The notes below the pieces were generated by a model. It was given only the letters and a program-made list of their open reading frames with translations. It did no database searches and was not told the origin of the DNA. 62,457 nt of DNA, taken from positions 1 through 62,457 of the forward strand of contig PDOZ01000036.1 of assembly GCA_002747325.1 (NCBI GenBank). Direction: 5' to 3'. Shown here piece by piece: positions 1 through 8,323 of the stretch. The translations under genes were made by a program, and so were the position numbers. The DNA is from Rhodobacterales bacterium (GTDB lineage: Bacteria; Pseudomonadota; Alphaproteobacteria; Rhodobacterales; Rhodobacteraceae). Numbering within the stretch: the first letter of the stretch is position 1; every line of letters starts with the position of its first letter.

Positions 1-406
1 CTATGCCGTAATCCTCCAAAAACTGCTTTCGTATTTCTGGGGGAAGGTCCGACGGCAAGAGAGCGGAGATGGGCGAAGCTGCAACATCATGAGCGCAATG
101 CTCTGTGGCTTCAGGCGCGCTATCACGCTCTTCAAGCAGCCAACGCAATGCGGCTCGTTCAGCACGTTGCGCCAGAGAAAGGCACGTCTTATCGCAAAGC
201 CGTTCGTAACGCGGCAGAAGCCGCTCATACAGCTCCGGCGCCGCCATCGTTAGTGGATATATTCCTGCTTGAACTACCCTGTTGATCACATATCCGGGGA
301 TGAAAATACGGGGCATATCCCGCAATGGACTGCGTGGGCGTGGCTGCGCCCGCTTCTCAGCCTTTCGCGCCGCAATATAGGCGCGCCGCCTCGTCGCTCT
401 ATCCAT
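1..406 (-). CDS. Hypothetical protein of prophage-like operon (partial, runs off left edge)
   Basis: An open frame reads from an ATG at 406-404 to the window edge without a stop, giving at least 135 residues (MDRATRRRAYIAARKAEKRA...). It has a perfect AAGGAGG ribosome-binding site 6-7 bases upstream. The start overlaps the stop of the upstream gene in a TGATG arrangement, so the two are probably translationally coupled. The N-terminus is basic and the rest is acidic and alanine/leucine rich. I recognise no domain. Its place in a leftward operon divergent from an S24 repressor suggests an early phage or plasmid gene; this is inference. Confidence 0.6.
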   Translation of the reverse strand, partial: MDRATRRRAYIAARKAEKRAQPRPRSPLRDMPRIFIPGYVINRVVQAGIYPLTMAAPELYERLLPRYERLCDKTCLSLAQRAERAALRWLLEERDSAPEATEHCAHDVAASPISALLPSDLPPEIRKQFLEDYGI

Positions 407-660
407 CACGCAGCCTCCTTCTTGTTCGGGGTGGGACGGGGGATGTCGCGGGGCCAGGCAAGCTCCTGATCCGGCCAGTTATCGCTGAACCATTGCATCA
501 GGCGTTCGGCCGTGCGGGTGCGGCAGTCATAGCCAAGCTCAATCATTTTCTTGAAGAAATCGCCCTTGCCGAGGGCACGCATGGATATGGCGTAATGCGT
601 CACGCCCTGATGGGCGGCGAGAGCTTCGGCAAGCGATATGAGGTGCTGTCTCTGTGTCAT
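406..660 (-). CDS. Small hypothetical protein, first gene of leftward prophage-like operon
   Basis: 84 residues starting MTQRQHLISLAEALAAHQGV, mostly helical in appearance, with FFKKMIELGYDCRTRTAERLMQWFSDNWP in the middle. The gene lies divergent from the S24 repressor gene, with 87 bp between them that carry three operator-like repeats. It is therefore the likely first gene controlled by that repressor. Its stop overlaps the start of the next gene by one base. I see no HTH motif and do not know its function; small proteins in this position are often excision or replication accessory factors. Confidence 0.6.
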   Translation of the reverse strand: MTQRQHLISLAEALAAHQGVTHYAISMRALGKGDFFKKMIELGYDCRTRTAERLMQWFSDNWPDQELAWPRDIPRPTPNKKEAA

Positions 661-669
661 GCGGTTGTC

Positions 670-738
670 TAGCCTGTAGCGGCCCGGATTGTCAAGCTGC
701 TACAGGCTAGGCATTGTCGCTTTAGCCGCTACTGGCTA
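670..738. promoter_or_regulatory. Three repressor operator-like sites between divergent genes
   Basis: Three related 16-bp sites fill the intergenic space. Site 1 (670-685, plus orientation) reads TAGCCTGTAGCGGCCC. Site 2 (694-709) reads TAGCCTGTAGCAGCTT on the minus strand. Site 3 (723-738) reads TAGCCAGTAGCGGCTA on the minus strand and has perfect TAGCC/GGCTA half-sites. The shared core is TAGCC-N-GTAGC-N-GC. Centre spacings are about 24 and 29 bp. Three clustered sites between divergent genes fit a lambdoid-type operator bound by the adjacent S24 repressor. Confidence 0.6.
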
Positions 739-747
739 ATAAGGGTT

Positions 748-1425
748 ATGGACCCGATTCTTACGACAATAGATGAAGCCTTAAAAAAGAAGGGGCTCTC
801 AGATGCTGCCGCGTCAAAGTTGGCGGTTGGACATCCAGCCCTAATCAAGAACCTACGCATGCCGCGAACAGGGGAGAAGAGGTATAATCTTCCAGCTCTA
901 GAAAAGCTCGCCAAGGTTCTTGATCTGGAACTATACTTCGGTCCGCCGCGCGATCTCACCCCCGCCCCGGAAGTCGAAGTTGACGATCACCGTTTCGCCA
1001 CCATCGCCCGCCATGACGCATCCGCTGCGGCAGGAGGTGGTGTGATCAATTTTGATGCGCCGCCCGTCGATCATCTGGCATTCTCAAAAAACTGGTTGCA
1101 GCAGAACGGCATTCAGGCCGGGTCTTGCTCGCTCATCAACGCCACCGGGAAAAGCATGGAGCCGAGCATTTGGGACGGTGATCTGATTATGATCGACCAC
1201 CGCAAAACCGAAATCAGAAATCAACGGGTTTATGTTTACAACGACCCCAATGACGGCACCCGTGTAAAGCGGCTTGAGGTTGTGCCTGGTCACACCATCA
1301 TCGTGCGCAGCGACAATCCCGATCAGAAACAGTTCCCCCCAGAATACCACACCGGCGAGGCCATGAATACGATCTCGCAAAATATCATTGGCGAAGTGGT
1401 TTGGTCAGGGCATAAGTGGACTTAA
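748..1425 (+). CDS. S24 family (LexA/CI-like) self-cleaving repressor
   Basis: 225 residues. The N-terminal ~65 residues look like a helix-turn-helix DNA-binding domain (ALKKKGLSDAAASKLAVGHP ... LEKLAKVLDLEL). The C-terminal half is an S24 peptidase: the catalytic serine is S136 in GKSMEPS, followed by WDGDLIMID, and the lysine of the dyad is K174 in TRVKRLEV. A likely autocleavage site is A95-G96 in SAAAGGG. Family members repress phage lytic genes and cleave themselves when RecA is activated. The divergent operon and operator repeats upstream support a prophage-repressor role and probable autoregulation. Confidence 0.85.
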   Translation: MDPILTTIDEALKKKGLSDAAASKLAVGHPALIKNLRMPRTGEKRYNLPALEKLAKVLDLELYFGPPRDLTPAPEVEVDDHRFATIARHDASAAAGGGVINFDAPPVDHLAFSKNWLQQNGIQAGSCSLINATGKSMEPSIWDGDLIMIDHRKTEIRNQRVYVYNDPNDGTRVKRLEVVPGHTIIVRSDNPDQKQFPPEYHTGEAMNTISQNIIGEVVWSGHKWT

Positions 1426-1438
1426 AATGGAGATTTCT

Positions 1439-1888
1439 ATGAAAAAAATAACATTCCTTTTTTCCATTTGTGCTGGTGCCACCGTCGCCTTCACGGCACT
1501 GGCGGATCCAACCATTGCGCCCGTTGATGAAACATATGCGCATATTGCGATTTTCAATCCGGGTGAAAAGGCACTTTTATGTCCTTCTGCAGAAACCATG
1601 ATGAATGCGCGAACAGCAATCTTTTCCGGTGATCTTGATGCGATTATTGCCGTGACAAACGGCGAAGCGTGCTTGCTGGGGGAGTCAGGATCGTGGGGCA
1701 TGATAACAGCGGCGCATGTCTATAACTATGCTCAGATGCAGTTCAGCTGGCTCGTCGCAACCGAGATAGACACACTTCAAGAGGTTCGCCTCGAATATCC
1801 TAAACAACCTTATTGGGCCTATTCATTTAACTTGCGGGACCGTGCCGGCAACAAAGTAGACCCACTTTTAGACAACGCTTTCGAATAA
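1439..1888 (+). CDS. Small secreted protein downstream of prophage repressor (moron-like)
   Basis: 149 residues. The start at 1439 is chosen because MKKITFLFSICAGATVAFTALA is a clear Sec signal peptide; a longer frame from 1388 overlaps the repressor gene. The mature protein is about 128 residues with two cysteines (in LLCPS and EACLLG) that could form a disulfide. The gene follows the repressor by 13 bp in the same direction. No family recognised. Secreted-protein genes beside a repressor are often lysogenic-conversion (moron) genes expressed from the prophage; that assignment is inference. Confidence 0.6.
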   Translation: MKKITFLFSICAGATVAFTALADPTIAPVDETYAHIAIFNPGEKALLCPSAETMMNARTAIFSGDLDAIIAVTNGEACLLGESGSWGMITAAHVYNYAQMQFSWLVATEIDTLQEVRLEYPKQPYWAYSFNLRDRAGNKVDPLLDNAFE

Positions 1889-1993
1889 AAAGTGGGAAAC
1901 CACATTGATTATTTTCAACGCTTCCGATTTTCAAAGATGCCTGTAAACAAAGGATATTTTCATGGTTTCCCACTTTGAAACGTGGTTTCCCAT
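1861..1993. repeat. Hairpin plus three copies of a GGTTTCCCA repeat
   Basis: CCCACTTTT (1861-1869) pairs with AAAAAGTGGG (1887-1896) around the 3' end of the secreted-protein gene. The 9-mer GGTTTCCCA then occurs on the minus strand at 1893-1901 and on the plus strand at 1964-1972 and 1984-1992, the last two 20 bp apart. The hairpin may be a terminator; the spaced repeats could be protein-binding sites or residual element ends. Confidence 0.45.
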
Positions 1994-2452
1994 GTTTGGG
2001 AAAGTTCGGAAAATCGCCCGGAACCTCAAAACACCCCAGAAACGCCCTTAATCGCCTTATAAAACAGGCGTTTAAGAACCCTTCACCAGTCAACCCACCA
2101 GCCCCTCAAAACCGCCCCACACCGCTCAAACGCCCGTTTTCGCCGCTTACTGCAAGACACTTATGCGAAGCCGAATTTTTTGCCGCACCTTGTTGAAACG
2201 CCTTGTTTATAAAGCTTCATCCGCATTCTTCCGAAAACCTCCGGGGTCTTCCGGTTACTGCAATAAGTCGTGTCAACTAACATTCAGGTCATCCATAGTG
2301 CTCACTAAAGATACCACATTTCATACCACCCAATGAATAGAAATAAGTGTAATCGAAGAAAGCCCAAAAGCAATAGCGAATGCAGATAAATCAACAAAAA
2401 CAGCCCCATAAGGGGGCGAACAGCGTCGAATGCACCTGAGTAAAAAGGCGGA
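1994..2452. other. Gene-poor junction between prophage-like element and tRNA-Ser
   Basis: About 460 bp with no convincing coding frame, lower in GC than the chromosome to the right. It lies between the prophage-like genes and the 3' end of tRNA-Ser. I see no integrase gene here, and no copy of the tRNA 3' end elsewhere in the window. Confidence 0.4.
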
Positions 2453-2542
2453 TGGCGGAGACGGTGGGATTCGAACCCACGAAGGGCGTTAACCCTTGCC
2501 GGTTTTCAAGACCGGTGCATTCAACCGCTCTGCCACGTCTCC
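2453..2542 (-). tRNA. tRNA-Ser(UGA)
   Basis: The minus strand reads GGAGACG at the 5' end (2542) and CGTCTCC-G-CCA at the 3' end (2453), a perfect 7-bp acceptor stem with encoded CCA. The anticodon stem-loop is CCGGT-CTTGAAA-ACCGG, giving anticodon TGA. A long variable arm (AAGGGTTAACGCCCTT) is typical of tRNA-Ser, and the T arm GTGGGTTCGAATCCCAC is intact. Length is 90 nt. Confidence 0.97.
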
Positions 2543-2740
2543 GGTTCGGGCTGGATAGCCTGCCCCGTCCGATTCTGAAAGCCCCGCGCTCCATAAACCC
2601 TGCGCGTTTTTGCCCATCTGCCCCGCGTGCAAGGTCAGGACTTTCCATGTGCCTGTAAGCGGGCTATGGTTACAAAAAAGGGGTTGTTCGGTCGCGAAAC
2701 AGGCAATGCGGCGGAGCAGAAAACAAGGGAAAGAGCAGAA

Positions 2741-3571
2741 ATGACACAGATTTGGGCGGTTAGGCTGGCACTCGTCTTGGGCGGTGCGATGGTATTGACG
2801 GGCTGCGAGGACGGGAAATTCCCGTCGGTTCTGGGCAAGGACGACGCGACAGCGGCCGCGGATGGCACGACGCGCACCGTGGAACGCGACGTCGAAGCGC
2901 CGGAAGTGTTTCAGCGCACCGATCGCGGATTATGGGACGGGCGGCCATCGCTGGGCGGCGTCTGGGTCGCGCATGCGGATGCGACGGAGCCAGAACGGGT
3001 GATCATCCGCAACTCGACCAACGGCAAATTCGTCGTCGGCGTGCTGTATCGCCCGGAACGCCAAAGCAACGGCCCGGCCTTTCAGGTCTCCTCCGACGCG
3101 GCAGAGGCGCTCGGCATGTTGGCCGGGCAGCCGGCTTCGCTCAACGTGACCGCGCTACGCCGTAAAGAGGTGCCGGTCGATCCGCCTGCCGACGCGACAG
3201 GCGAGGCGCCAACGGAAGCACTGGCCGCGGCACCCGGCGTGACCGCCAAGCCGCTCGACGACGACCCGCTGGCCGCCGCCGCCGCCGCGCTGGATGCCGC
3301 CGGAAGCAAACCGGCCCCAGCCCCAACGACTTCCGGCCTCGCCAAGCCCTATGTGCAGATCGGCATCTTCTCGGTGAAGAAAAACGCCGAAAACACCGCC
3401 GCTTCCCTGCGTCAGGCGGGCATGACCCCAAGCATCAAACCGGGCAAGATGAACGGCAAACCCTTCTGGCGCGTCATTGTCGGCCCGATGCAAAGCAAGA
3501 GCGAGCGGGCCAGCATCTTGAAGAAAATCAAAGGCTTAGGCTTCACGGACGCCTATTTCGTCACCAACTGA
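2741..3571 (+). CDS. SPOR-domain lipoprotein
   Basis: 276 residues. The start at 2741 is preferred over upstream in-frame starts because it gives a lipoprotein signal with lipobox LTGC (MVLTGCED) and has a purine-rich ribosome site. The middle is low-complexity Ala/Pro rich. The C-terminal ~75 residues (PYVQIGIFSVKKNAENTAAS ... GFTDAYFVTN) are a SPOR domain, which binds denuded peptidoglycan at division sites. The gene is 12 bp upstream of a D,D-carboxypeptidase gene, so it probably acts in cell-wall remodelling. An RlpA-type double-psi barrel is not evident. Confidence 0.8.
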   Translation: MTQIWAVRLALVLGGAMVLTGCEDGKFPSVLGKDDATAAADGTTRTVERDVEAPEVFQRTDRGLWDGRPSLGGVWVAHADATEPERVIIRNSTNGKFVVGVLYRPERQSNGPAFQVSSDAAEALGMLAGQPASLNVTALRRKEVPVDPPADATGEAPTEALAAAPGVTAKPLDDDPLAAAAAALDAAGSKPAPAPTTSGLAKPYVQIGIFSVKKNAENTAASLRQAGMTPSIKPGKMNGKPFWRVIVGPMQSKSERASILKKIKGLGFTDAYFVTN

Positions 3572-3583
3572 TCGGGGGAACCC

Positions 3584-4765
3584 ATGCACGCAATTCCGGC
3601 TCGTTTTCTGGCCGCGCTGGCGGTGATCTTACTTGCGGCCCTGCCTGCGCGCGCCTTCGATACCGCCGCCCGGTCGGCCTATGTGCTGGACGTGACCACG
3701 GGCACGGTGCTGTTTGAAAAGAACGCCGAAGTGCCCCTGCCCCCTGCCTCGATGTCAAAACTGATGACGCTCAACATGCTGTTCGAGGCGCTGAAAGACG
3801 GGCGGGTTTCGCTGGAGACCCGCTTCGGCGTGTCCCGCCGCGCGCAGGATATGGGCGGCTCGACCATGTTCCTCGACACCTCTGATCGCCCCACGGTCGA
3901 CGAGCTGCTCAAAGGCATCATCGTGCTGTCGGGCAACGATGCCTGCGTGGTGGTCGCCGAGGGGCTGGCCGGGACGGAAGACGCTTTCGCCACCATGATG
4001 ACGGAACGGGCCAAGGCGCTCGGCATGATCAATTCCAGCTTCGGCAACGCCTCCGGCTGGCCCGATCCACGCCAGCGCATGTCGATGAAAGACCTGGCCG
4101 TGCTGGCACGGCGTCTGATCACCGAATTCCCGGAATTTTACCACTATTTCTCCATCACCGAATACGGTTTCGACGGGCGCGCCCCGGATAACCGCTTCAA
4201 CCGCAACCCGCTCCTGAAGCTGGGGATCGGCGCGGACGGGCTGAAAACCGGGCACACGCAGGAAGCGGGCTATGGCCTTGTTGGCTCGGCGGTACAGGGC
4301 GCGCGGCGCATCGTGTTTGTGATCAGCGGGCTGGACAGCGAAGCGGCGCGGGCGCGCGAGGCGGAAGCCATCGTCAACTGGGCGTTCCGGCAATTCGCGA
4401 TGAAAAGCCCGGCCAAGGCGGGGGTGCCGGTGGCGCAGGTGCCGGTATTTCTGGGCGCGGCGGAAAGCGTCGGGCTGGTCCCGGCCCAAGACGTTACCCT
4501 CCTGATGCCGATCACGGCGACCAGCACGGTGGAAGCGGAAGTGGTCTGGAAAACCCCGGTTCAGGCGCCGATCACCGCCGGACAGGAATTGGGCTATATG
4601 CGCATCGAACCGGCGGGAATGCGTGCAACGCAAGTGCCGCTTTACGCCGCAAATGACGTGGCAAAGGCCGGGTTTCTGGCCCGGTTTCGCACGGCAGCAG
4701 GAGTCGGGTTTGCGCAGGTTTTAGCCCTGACCTCCGGCGGCAGCGAAGCCCCGGCAACCAACTGA
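3584..4765 (+). CDS. D-alanyl-D-alanine carboxypeptidase (PBP5/6 type, S11)
   Basis: 393 residues with a Sec signal peptide ending near ALPARA. It removes the terminal D-Ala from peptidoglycan pentapeptides. All three penicillin-binding motifs are visible: S56-M-S-K59 (PPASMSK), SGN (VLSGNDACV) and KTG (DGLKTGHTQ). The C-terminal ~100 residues fit the beta-rich PBP5 C-terminal domain. It sits between the SPOR lipoprotein gene and tmk, 1 bp from the latter. Confidence 0.92.
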   Translation: MHAIPARFLAALAVILLAALPARAFDTAARSAYVLDVTTGTVLFEKNAEVPLPPASMSKLMTLNMLFEALKDGRVSLETRFGVSRRAQDMGGSTMFLDTSDRPTVDELLKGIIVLSGNDACVVVAEGLAGTEDAFATMMTERAKALGMINSSFGNASGWPDPRQRMSMKDLAVLARRLITEFPEFYHYFSITEYGFDGRAPDNRFNRNPLLKLGIGADGLKTGHTQEAGYGLVGSAVQGARRIVFVISGLDSEAARAREAEAIVNWAFRQFAMKSPAKAGVPVAQVPVFLGAAESVGLVPAQDVTLLMPITATSTVEAEVVWKTPVQAPITAGQELGYMRIEPAGMRATQVPLYAANDVAKAGFLARFRTAAGVGFAQVLALTSGGSEAPATN

Positions 4766-4766
4766 T

Positions 4767-5387
4767 ATGACAGGACTTTTCATCACCTTCGAGGGGATCG
4801 ACGGATCGGGAAAGTCCACCCAGTCGCGCCGCTTGTTCGAGGCGCTCGACGCACAAGGCATCCCCGCCATCCATACCCGCGAACCCGGCGGCAGCCCTGG
4901 CGCGGAAGAAATCCGCGCGCTGGTGCTGGAGGGCGAGCCGGAGCGCTGGTCGGCGGAAACGGAAATCCTGCTGTTCACCGCCGCACGGCGCGACCATCTG
5001 GAACGCTGCATCGAACCGGCGCTGGCGGCGGGCAAGGTGGTGATCTGCGACCGTTTCGCCGACAGCACCCGCATGTATCAGGGACTGCGCGCCCCCGGTC
5101 TGCGCCAGATCGTTGACCAGTTGCACGCGCTGATGATCGGACGTGAACCGGACCTGACACTGATTTTCGACATGGACCCGGCGAAGGGCCACAGCCGGGC
5201 CAAGGGGCGCGGCGGGCATGAGGAGCGGTTCGAGGATTTCGGCACCGATTTGCAGGTGCGGATGCGGGCCGGGTTTCTCGATCTGGCGGCGCAGGAGCCG
5301 GGGCGCTGCGTGGTGATCAACGCGGATCGCGATATTGACACCATCGCGGCGGAGGTGCTGGACATCGTGCGGGCGCGCCTGCCATGA
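4767..5387 (+). CDS. tmk: Thymidylate kinase
   Basis: 206 residues, the usual family length. It phosphorylates dTMP to dTDP. The P-loop is GIDGSGKST near residue 10, the DR(Y/F) motif appears as CDRFADSTRMYQG, and the LID region is SRAKGRGGHEERFE. It is 1 bp downstream of the carboxypeptidase gene and overlaps holB by 4 bp (ATGA). ThyX, encoded elsewhere in this window, would supply its dTMP substrate. Confidence 0.95.
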   Translation: MTGLFITFEGIDGSGKSTQSRRLFEALDAQGIPAIHTREPGGSPGAEEIRALVLEGEPERWSAETEILLFTAARRDHLERCIEPALAAGKVVICDRFADSTRMYQGLRAPGLRQIVDQLHALMIGREPDLTLIFDMDPAKGHSRAKGRGGHEERFEDFGTDLQVRMRAGFLDLAAQEPGRCVVINADRDIDTIAAEVLDIVRARLP

Positions 5388-6508
5388 GCCGCAAAACAGA
5401 GGTCGAACTGCCGGAGCCGGACCGGGTTGAAGGTGCGCCGCATCCGCGCGAAACCCTTGATCTCATTGGACAATCGGAGGCGGAGGCCCGCTTTCTCGAC
5501 GCGTTCAATTCCGGGCGACTGCACCACGGCTGGCTGATTACCGGGCCGCGCGGGGTGGGCAAGGCGACGCTGGCCTGGCGCATCGCGCGCTTTCTGTTGA
5601 CCCACGCGCCGCAGGAGACAGGCATGTTCGGCGATCCCGAGCCGCCCACGCGCCTTGACACGGACCCCGAACACCCGGTCGCCCGCCGTATGCGCGCGCT
5701 GGCCGAGCCGAATTTTTTCCTGCTGCGGCGCGGGCCGAACGACAAGGGCGACAAGCTGTCCGCCGATATTCGCGTTGCCGAAGTGCGTCGGCTGAAGGAG
5801 TTTTTCGCCCTGTCGGCGGCGGACGGGGGCAAGCGCGTGGTGATCGTGGACAGTGCGGATGAGATGAATACCTCCGCCGCCAATGCGTTGCTCAAATTGC
5901 TGGAAGAACCGCCGGAAGGCGCGGTGCTTCTGCTGATTTCGCACCAGCCGTCGCGCCTGTTGCCCACCATCCGCTCGCGGTGCCGCGAATTGCGGCTGGC
6001 GACGCTGGCGCCGGGCGATCTCTCACAAGCCCTTGAGAACACGGGGGAAAGCGTGTCGCCGGAGGAGGCGCCGCTGCTGGGCGCGCTGGCGGGCGGCTCG
6101 GTTGGCGAGGCGTTGCGGCTGTTGCATCAGGACGGGTTGGCGCTTTACGCCGATCTGGTCGCCATCTTTTCGCGCCCGCCGGAATATGACCGCCCCCGCG
6201 CCATCGCGCTGGCCAATTCGCTGGCCGGGGTGCAACATCAGGCGCGGTTTGAACTGGCCCTGCGCCTGACCGATTTGCTGCTCACCCGCGCCGCGCGCGC
6301 GGGCGCCGGGCATCCGCCAGACGCGGCCAGCCCCGAGGAAGCCGCGCTTTTCGCCCGCATCGCCCCGGACCTTGCCGCCGCACGCCGCTGGGCCGAACTG
6401 GCACAACAGCTTTCCGCCCGCGCCGCCCATGGCCGCAGCGTGAACCTTGACCCCGCCGCCCTGTTCCTCGATATGATTTTCAGGATCAACGAGGCGCAGA
6501 CACCATGA
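5384..6508 (+). CDS. holB: DNA polymerase III delta' subunit
   Basis: 374 residues of the AAA+ clamp-loader family. The Walker A motif is GPRGVGKAT, followed by VDSADEMNTSAANALLKLLEEPP and the SRC motif (IRSRCREL). It belongs to the clamp-loader complex that places the beta clamp on DNA. The start overlaps tmk by 4 bp and the stop overlaps the TatD gene by 4 bp. The tmk-holB-tatD order is common in bacteria. Confidence 0.92.
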   Translation: MSRKTEVELPEPDRVEGAPHPRETLDLIGQSEAEARFLDAFNSGRLHHGWLITGPRGVGKATLAWRIARFLLTHAPQETGMFGDPEPPTRLDTDPEHPVARRMRALAEPNFFLLRRGPNDKGDKLSADIRVAEVRRLKEFFALSAADGGKRVVIVDSADEMNTSAANALLKLLEEPPEGAVLLLISHQPSRLLPTIRSRCRELRLATLAPGDLSQALENTGESVSPEEAPLLGALAGGSVGEALRLLHQDGLALYADLVAIFSRPPEYDRPRAIALANSLAGVQHQARFELALRLTDLLLTRAARAGAGHPPDAASPEEAALFARIAPDLAAARRWAELAQQLSARAAHGRSVNLDPAALFLDMIFRINEAQTP

Positions 6509-7308
6509 GCGAACCGAAAATTACCGACAGCCACTGCCATCTCGACTTTCCCGATTTCGACGGCCAGCACGCCGAGGTCGTGGCCCGCGCAGCGGAGGCC
6601 GGGGTGCATCGGATGGTTTCCATCGCCACCCGCATGGCCAACGTGCCGCAGGTGCGCGCCATCGCCGAGGCCCATGCGCCGGTCTATTTCGCCGCCGCGA
6701 CGCATCCGATGAGCGTCGCCGAGGAACCGATGGTTTCGGTGGAAGAACTTGTGGCGCTGGCGCAGCATCCGAAGATGGTAGGCATTGGTGAAACCGGGCT
6801 GGATTATCACTATACCGCTGAATCGAAAGACGTGCAGCAGGAGAGCCTGCGCATTCATATCGCGGCGGCGCGGCAGACGGGCCTGCCGCTGATCATCCAT
6901 TCGCGCGACGCCGATGACGACATGGCGCGCATTCTGGCCGAGGAACATGCGGCCGGGGCGTATTCCTGCGTCATGCACTGCTTTTCCTCCGGCGCGGCGC
7001 TGGCGCAAGCGGCGCTGGATCTGGGCTTTTACCTTTCCATGTCCGGCATTGCCGCTTTCCCGCGCTCGACCGAGTTGCGCGAGATTTTCGCGGTCGCGCC
7101 GGTGGAGCGCATTCTGGTCGAAACCGACAGCCCCTATCTCGCCCCGCCGCCGCATCGCGGCAAGCGCAACGAGCCCGCCTATACCGCCCATACCGCGCGG
7201 GTCGGGGCCGAGGTTTTTGGCATGGATTACAAGGACTTCGCAGCGCAGACGGAAGAAAACTTCCTGCGCCTTTTCACCAAGGTTGCCGCCTTTGAGGTCG
7301 CGTCATGA
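6505..7308 (+). CDS. TatD family metal-dependent hydrolase
   Basis: 267 residues, standard for the YcfH/TatD family of TIM-barrel nucleases. Metal ligands are visible in DSHCHLDF (N-terminus), GETGLDY, IIHSRDADDD, MHCFSS and ETDSPYLAPPPHRGKRNEP. It is translationally coupled to holB and to the next gene by 4-bp overlaps. Likely a 3'-5' DNase or a quality-control deoxyribonuclease; the exact substrate is not determined by sequence. Confidence 0.9.
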   Translation: MSEPKITDSHCHLDFPDFDGQHAEVVARAAEAGVHRMVSIATRMANVPQVRAIAEAHAPVYFAAATHPMSVAEEPMVSVEELVALAQHPKMVGIGETGLDYHYTAESKDVQQESLRIHIAAARQTGLPLIIHSRDADDDMARILAEEHAAGAYSCVMHCFSSGAALAQAALDLGFYLSMSGIAAFPRSTELREIFAVAPVERILVETDSPYLAPPPHRGKRNEPAYTAHTARVGAEVFGMDYKDFAAQTEENFLRLFTKVAAFEVAS

Positions 7309-8096
7309 GCGATATTACCCTGACCATTCTGGGCTGCGGCTCGTCGGGCGGGGTGCCGCGGATTGGCGGGCATTGGGGCGAGTGCGATCCGAAGAACCCG
7401 AAAAATCAACGGCGGCGTTGTTCGCTTCTGGTGCAGCGCGCGGGACCGGACGGGGTCACGCAAGTGCTGATCGACACCGGCCCGGACATGCGCGCGCAGC
7501 TCATTGATGCGAGCATCTCCCGCCTCGATGCGGTGCTTTATACCCACGCCCATGCCGATCATGTGCATGGTCTCGACGACCTGCGCCAGATCGTGTTCAA
7601 CACGCGCAAGCGCCTGCCGGTCTGGGCCGATGGGGCGACGCAGGACGCGCTGATTTCGCGTTTTGGCTATGCGTTTGTGCAACCCGAAGGCTCCGCTTAC
7701 CCGCCGATCCTCGATATGCACACGATCAACGGCGACATCACCATCGACGGCGCGGGCGGGCCGCTGACCTTCACGCCGTTTGAGGTTGAGCATGGCAGTA
7801 TTGACGCGCTCGGCTTTCGCGTTGGCAATGCGGCCTATCTGCCGGATGTGTCGGCCATCAAAGAAGAAGCCTGGGCGGTATTGCAGGGCTTGGACCTCTT
7901 TATCCTCGACGCCCTACGCCGCGCACCACACCCGACCCACGCCCATCTTGACCTCGCACTGGAATGGATCGCCCGCGTTGGAGCGAAACGCGGCGTGTTA
8001 ACCAATATGCACATCGACCTCGATTTTGAAAAAGTCGCCGCCGAGACCCCGGCAAATGTCGACCCCGCTTATGACGGCATGGTCCTGACGGTTTGA
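7305..8096 (+). CDS. MBL-fold metallo-hydrolase (PhnP-like phosphodiesterase family)
   Basis: 263 residues. It opens with LTILGCGSSGGVPRIGG, typical of the PhnP/RNase Z-like branch of the metallo-beta-lactamase fold. The zinc motif is THAHADHVHGLDDLR, with further ligands in HTHAHLD. It is the last gene of the tmk-holB-tatD operon and overlaps tatD by 4 bp. A cyclic phosphodiesterase activity is plausible from the family; the substrate is unknown. Confidence 0.85.
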   Translation: MSDITLTILGCGSSGGVPRIGGHWGECDPKNPKNQRRRCSLLVQRAGPDGVTQVLIDTGPDMRAQLIDASISRLDAVLYTHAHADHVHGLDDLRQIVFNTRKRLPVWADGATQDALISRFGYAFVQPEGSAYPPILDMHTINGDITIDGAGGPLTFTPFEVEHGSIDALGFRVGNAAYLPDVSAIKEEAWAVLQGLDLFILDALRRAPHPTHAHLDLALEWIARVGAKRGVLTNMHIDLDFEKVAAETPANVDPAYDGMVLTV

Positions 8097-8106
8097 TAGG
8101 CCGCTG

Positions 8107-8130
8107 GCCCGCCGGTGCCCGGCGGGCGTT
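8107..8130 (+). terminator. Hairpin after the tmk-holB operon
   Basis: GCCCGCCG (8107-8114) pairs with CGGCGGGC (8120-8127) around a 5-base loop, starting 10 bp after the MBL gene stop. It is followed by only a short T run (GTTT). A degenerate GAGTATTTGTGCTAG follows at 8132, resembling the 22-bp repeat seen at 14424, 27527 and 45482. Confidence 0.5.
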
Positions 8131-8199
8131 TGAGTATTTGTGCTAGGGTTTTGCCTAGCTGACTGATTCCTATCGCAAAGCTATGAAAAGAGACGAAGA

Positions 8200-8289
8200 A
8201 TGGATATTCCTTTCATTCACGCATTAGGTTTTGTTGCCAACAGCTTTACCAAGTTCATGAACAACCTGGCAGCGCGGGAAAATTTGTAG
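8200..8289 (+). pseudogene. C-terminal relic of an SMI1/KNR4 family immunity gene
   Basis: A 29-codon frame ends ALGFVANSFTKFMNNLAARENL. This is nearly identical to the C-termini of the two SMI1/KNR4 proteins encoded at 60212-60727 and 60944-61480 (GLGFVANSFTEFMNNLTARENL). The rest of the gene is absent. It is followed at once by an IS1595-like remnant, which suggests truncation by insertion or recombination. Confidence 0.7.
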
Positions 8290-8323
8290 ATATGCCCGAC
8301 CGTGCCCCGCAGAAGGGCACTTT

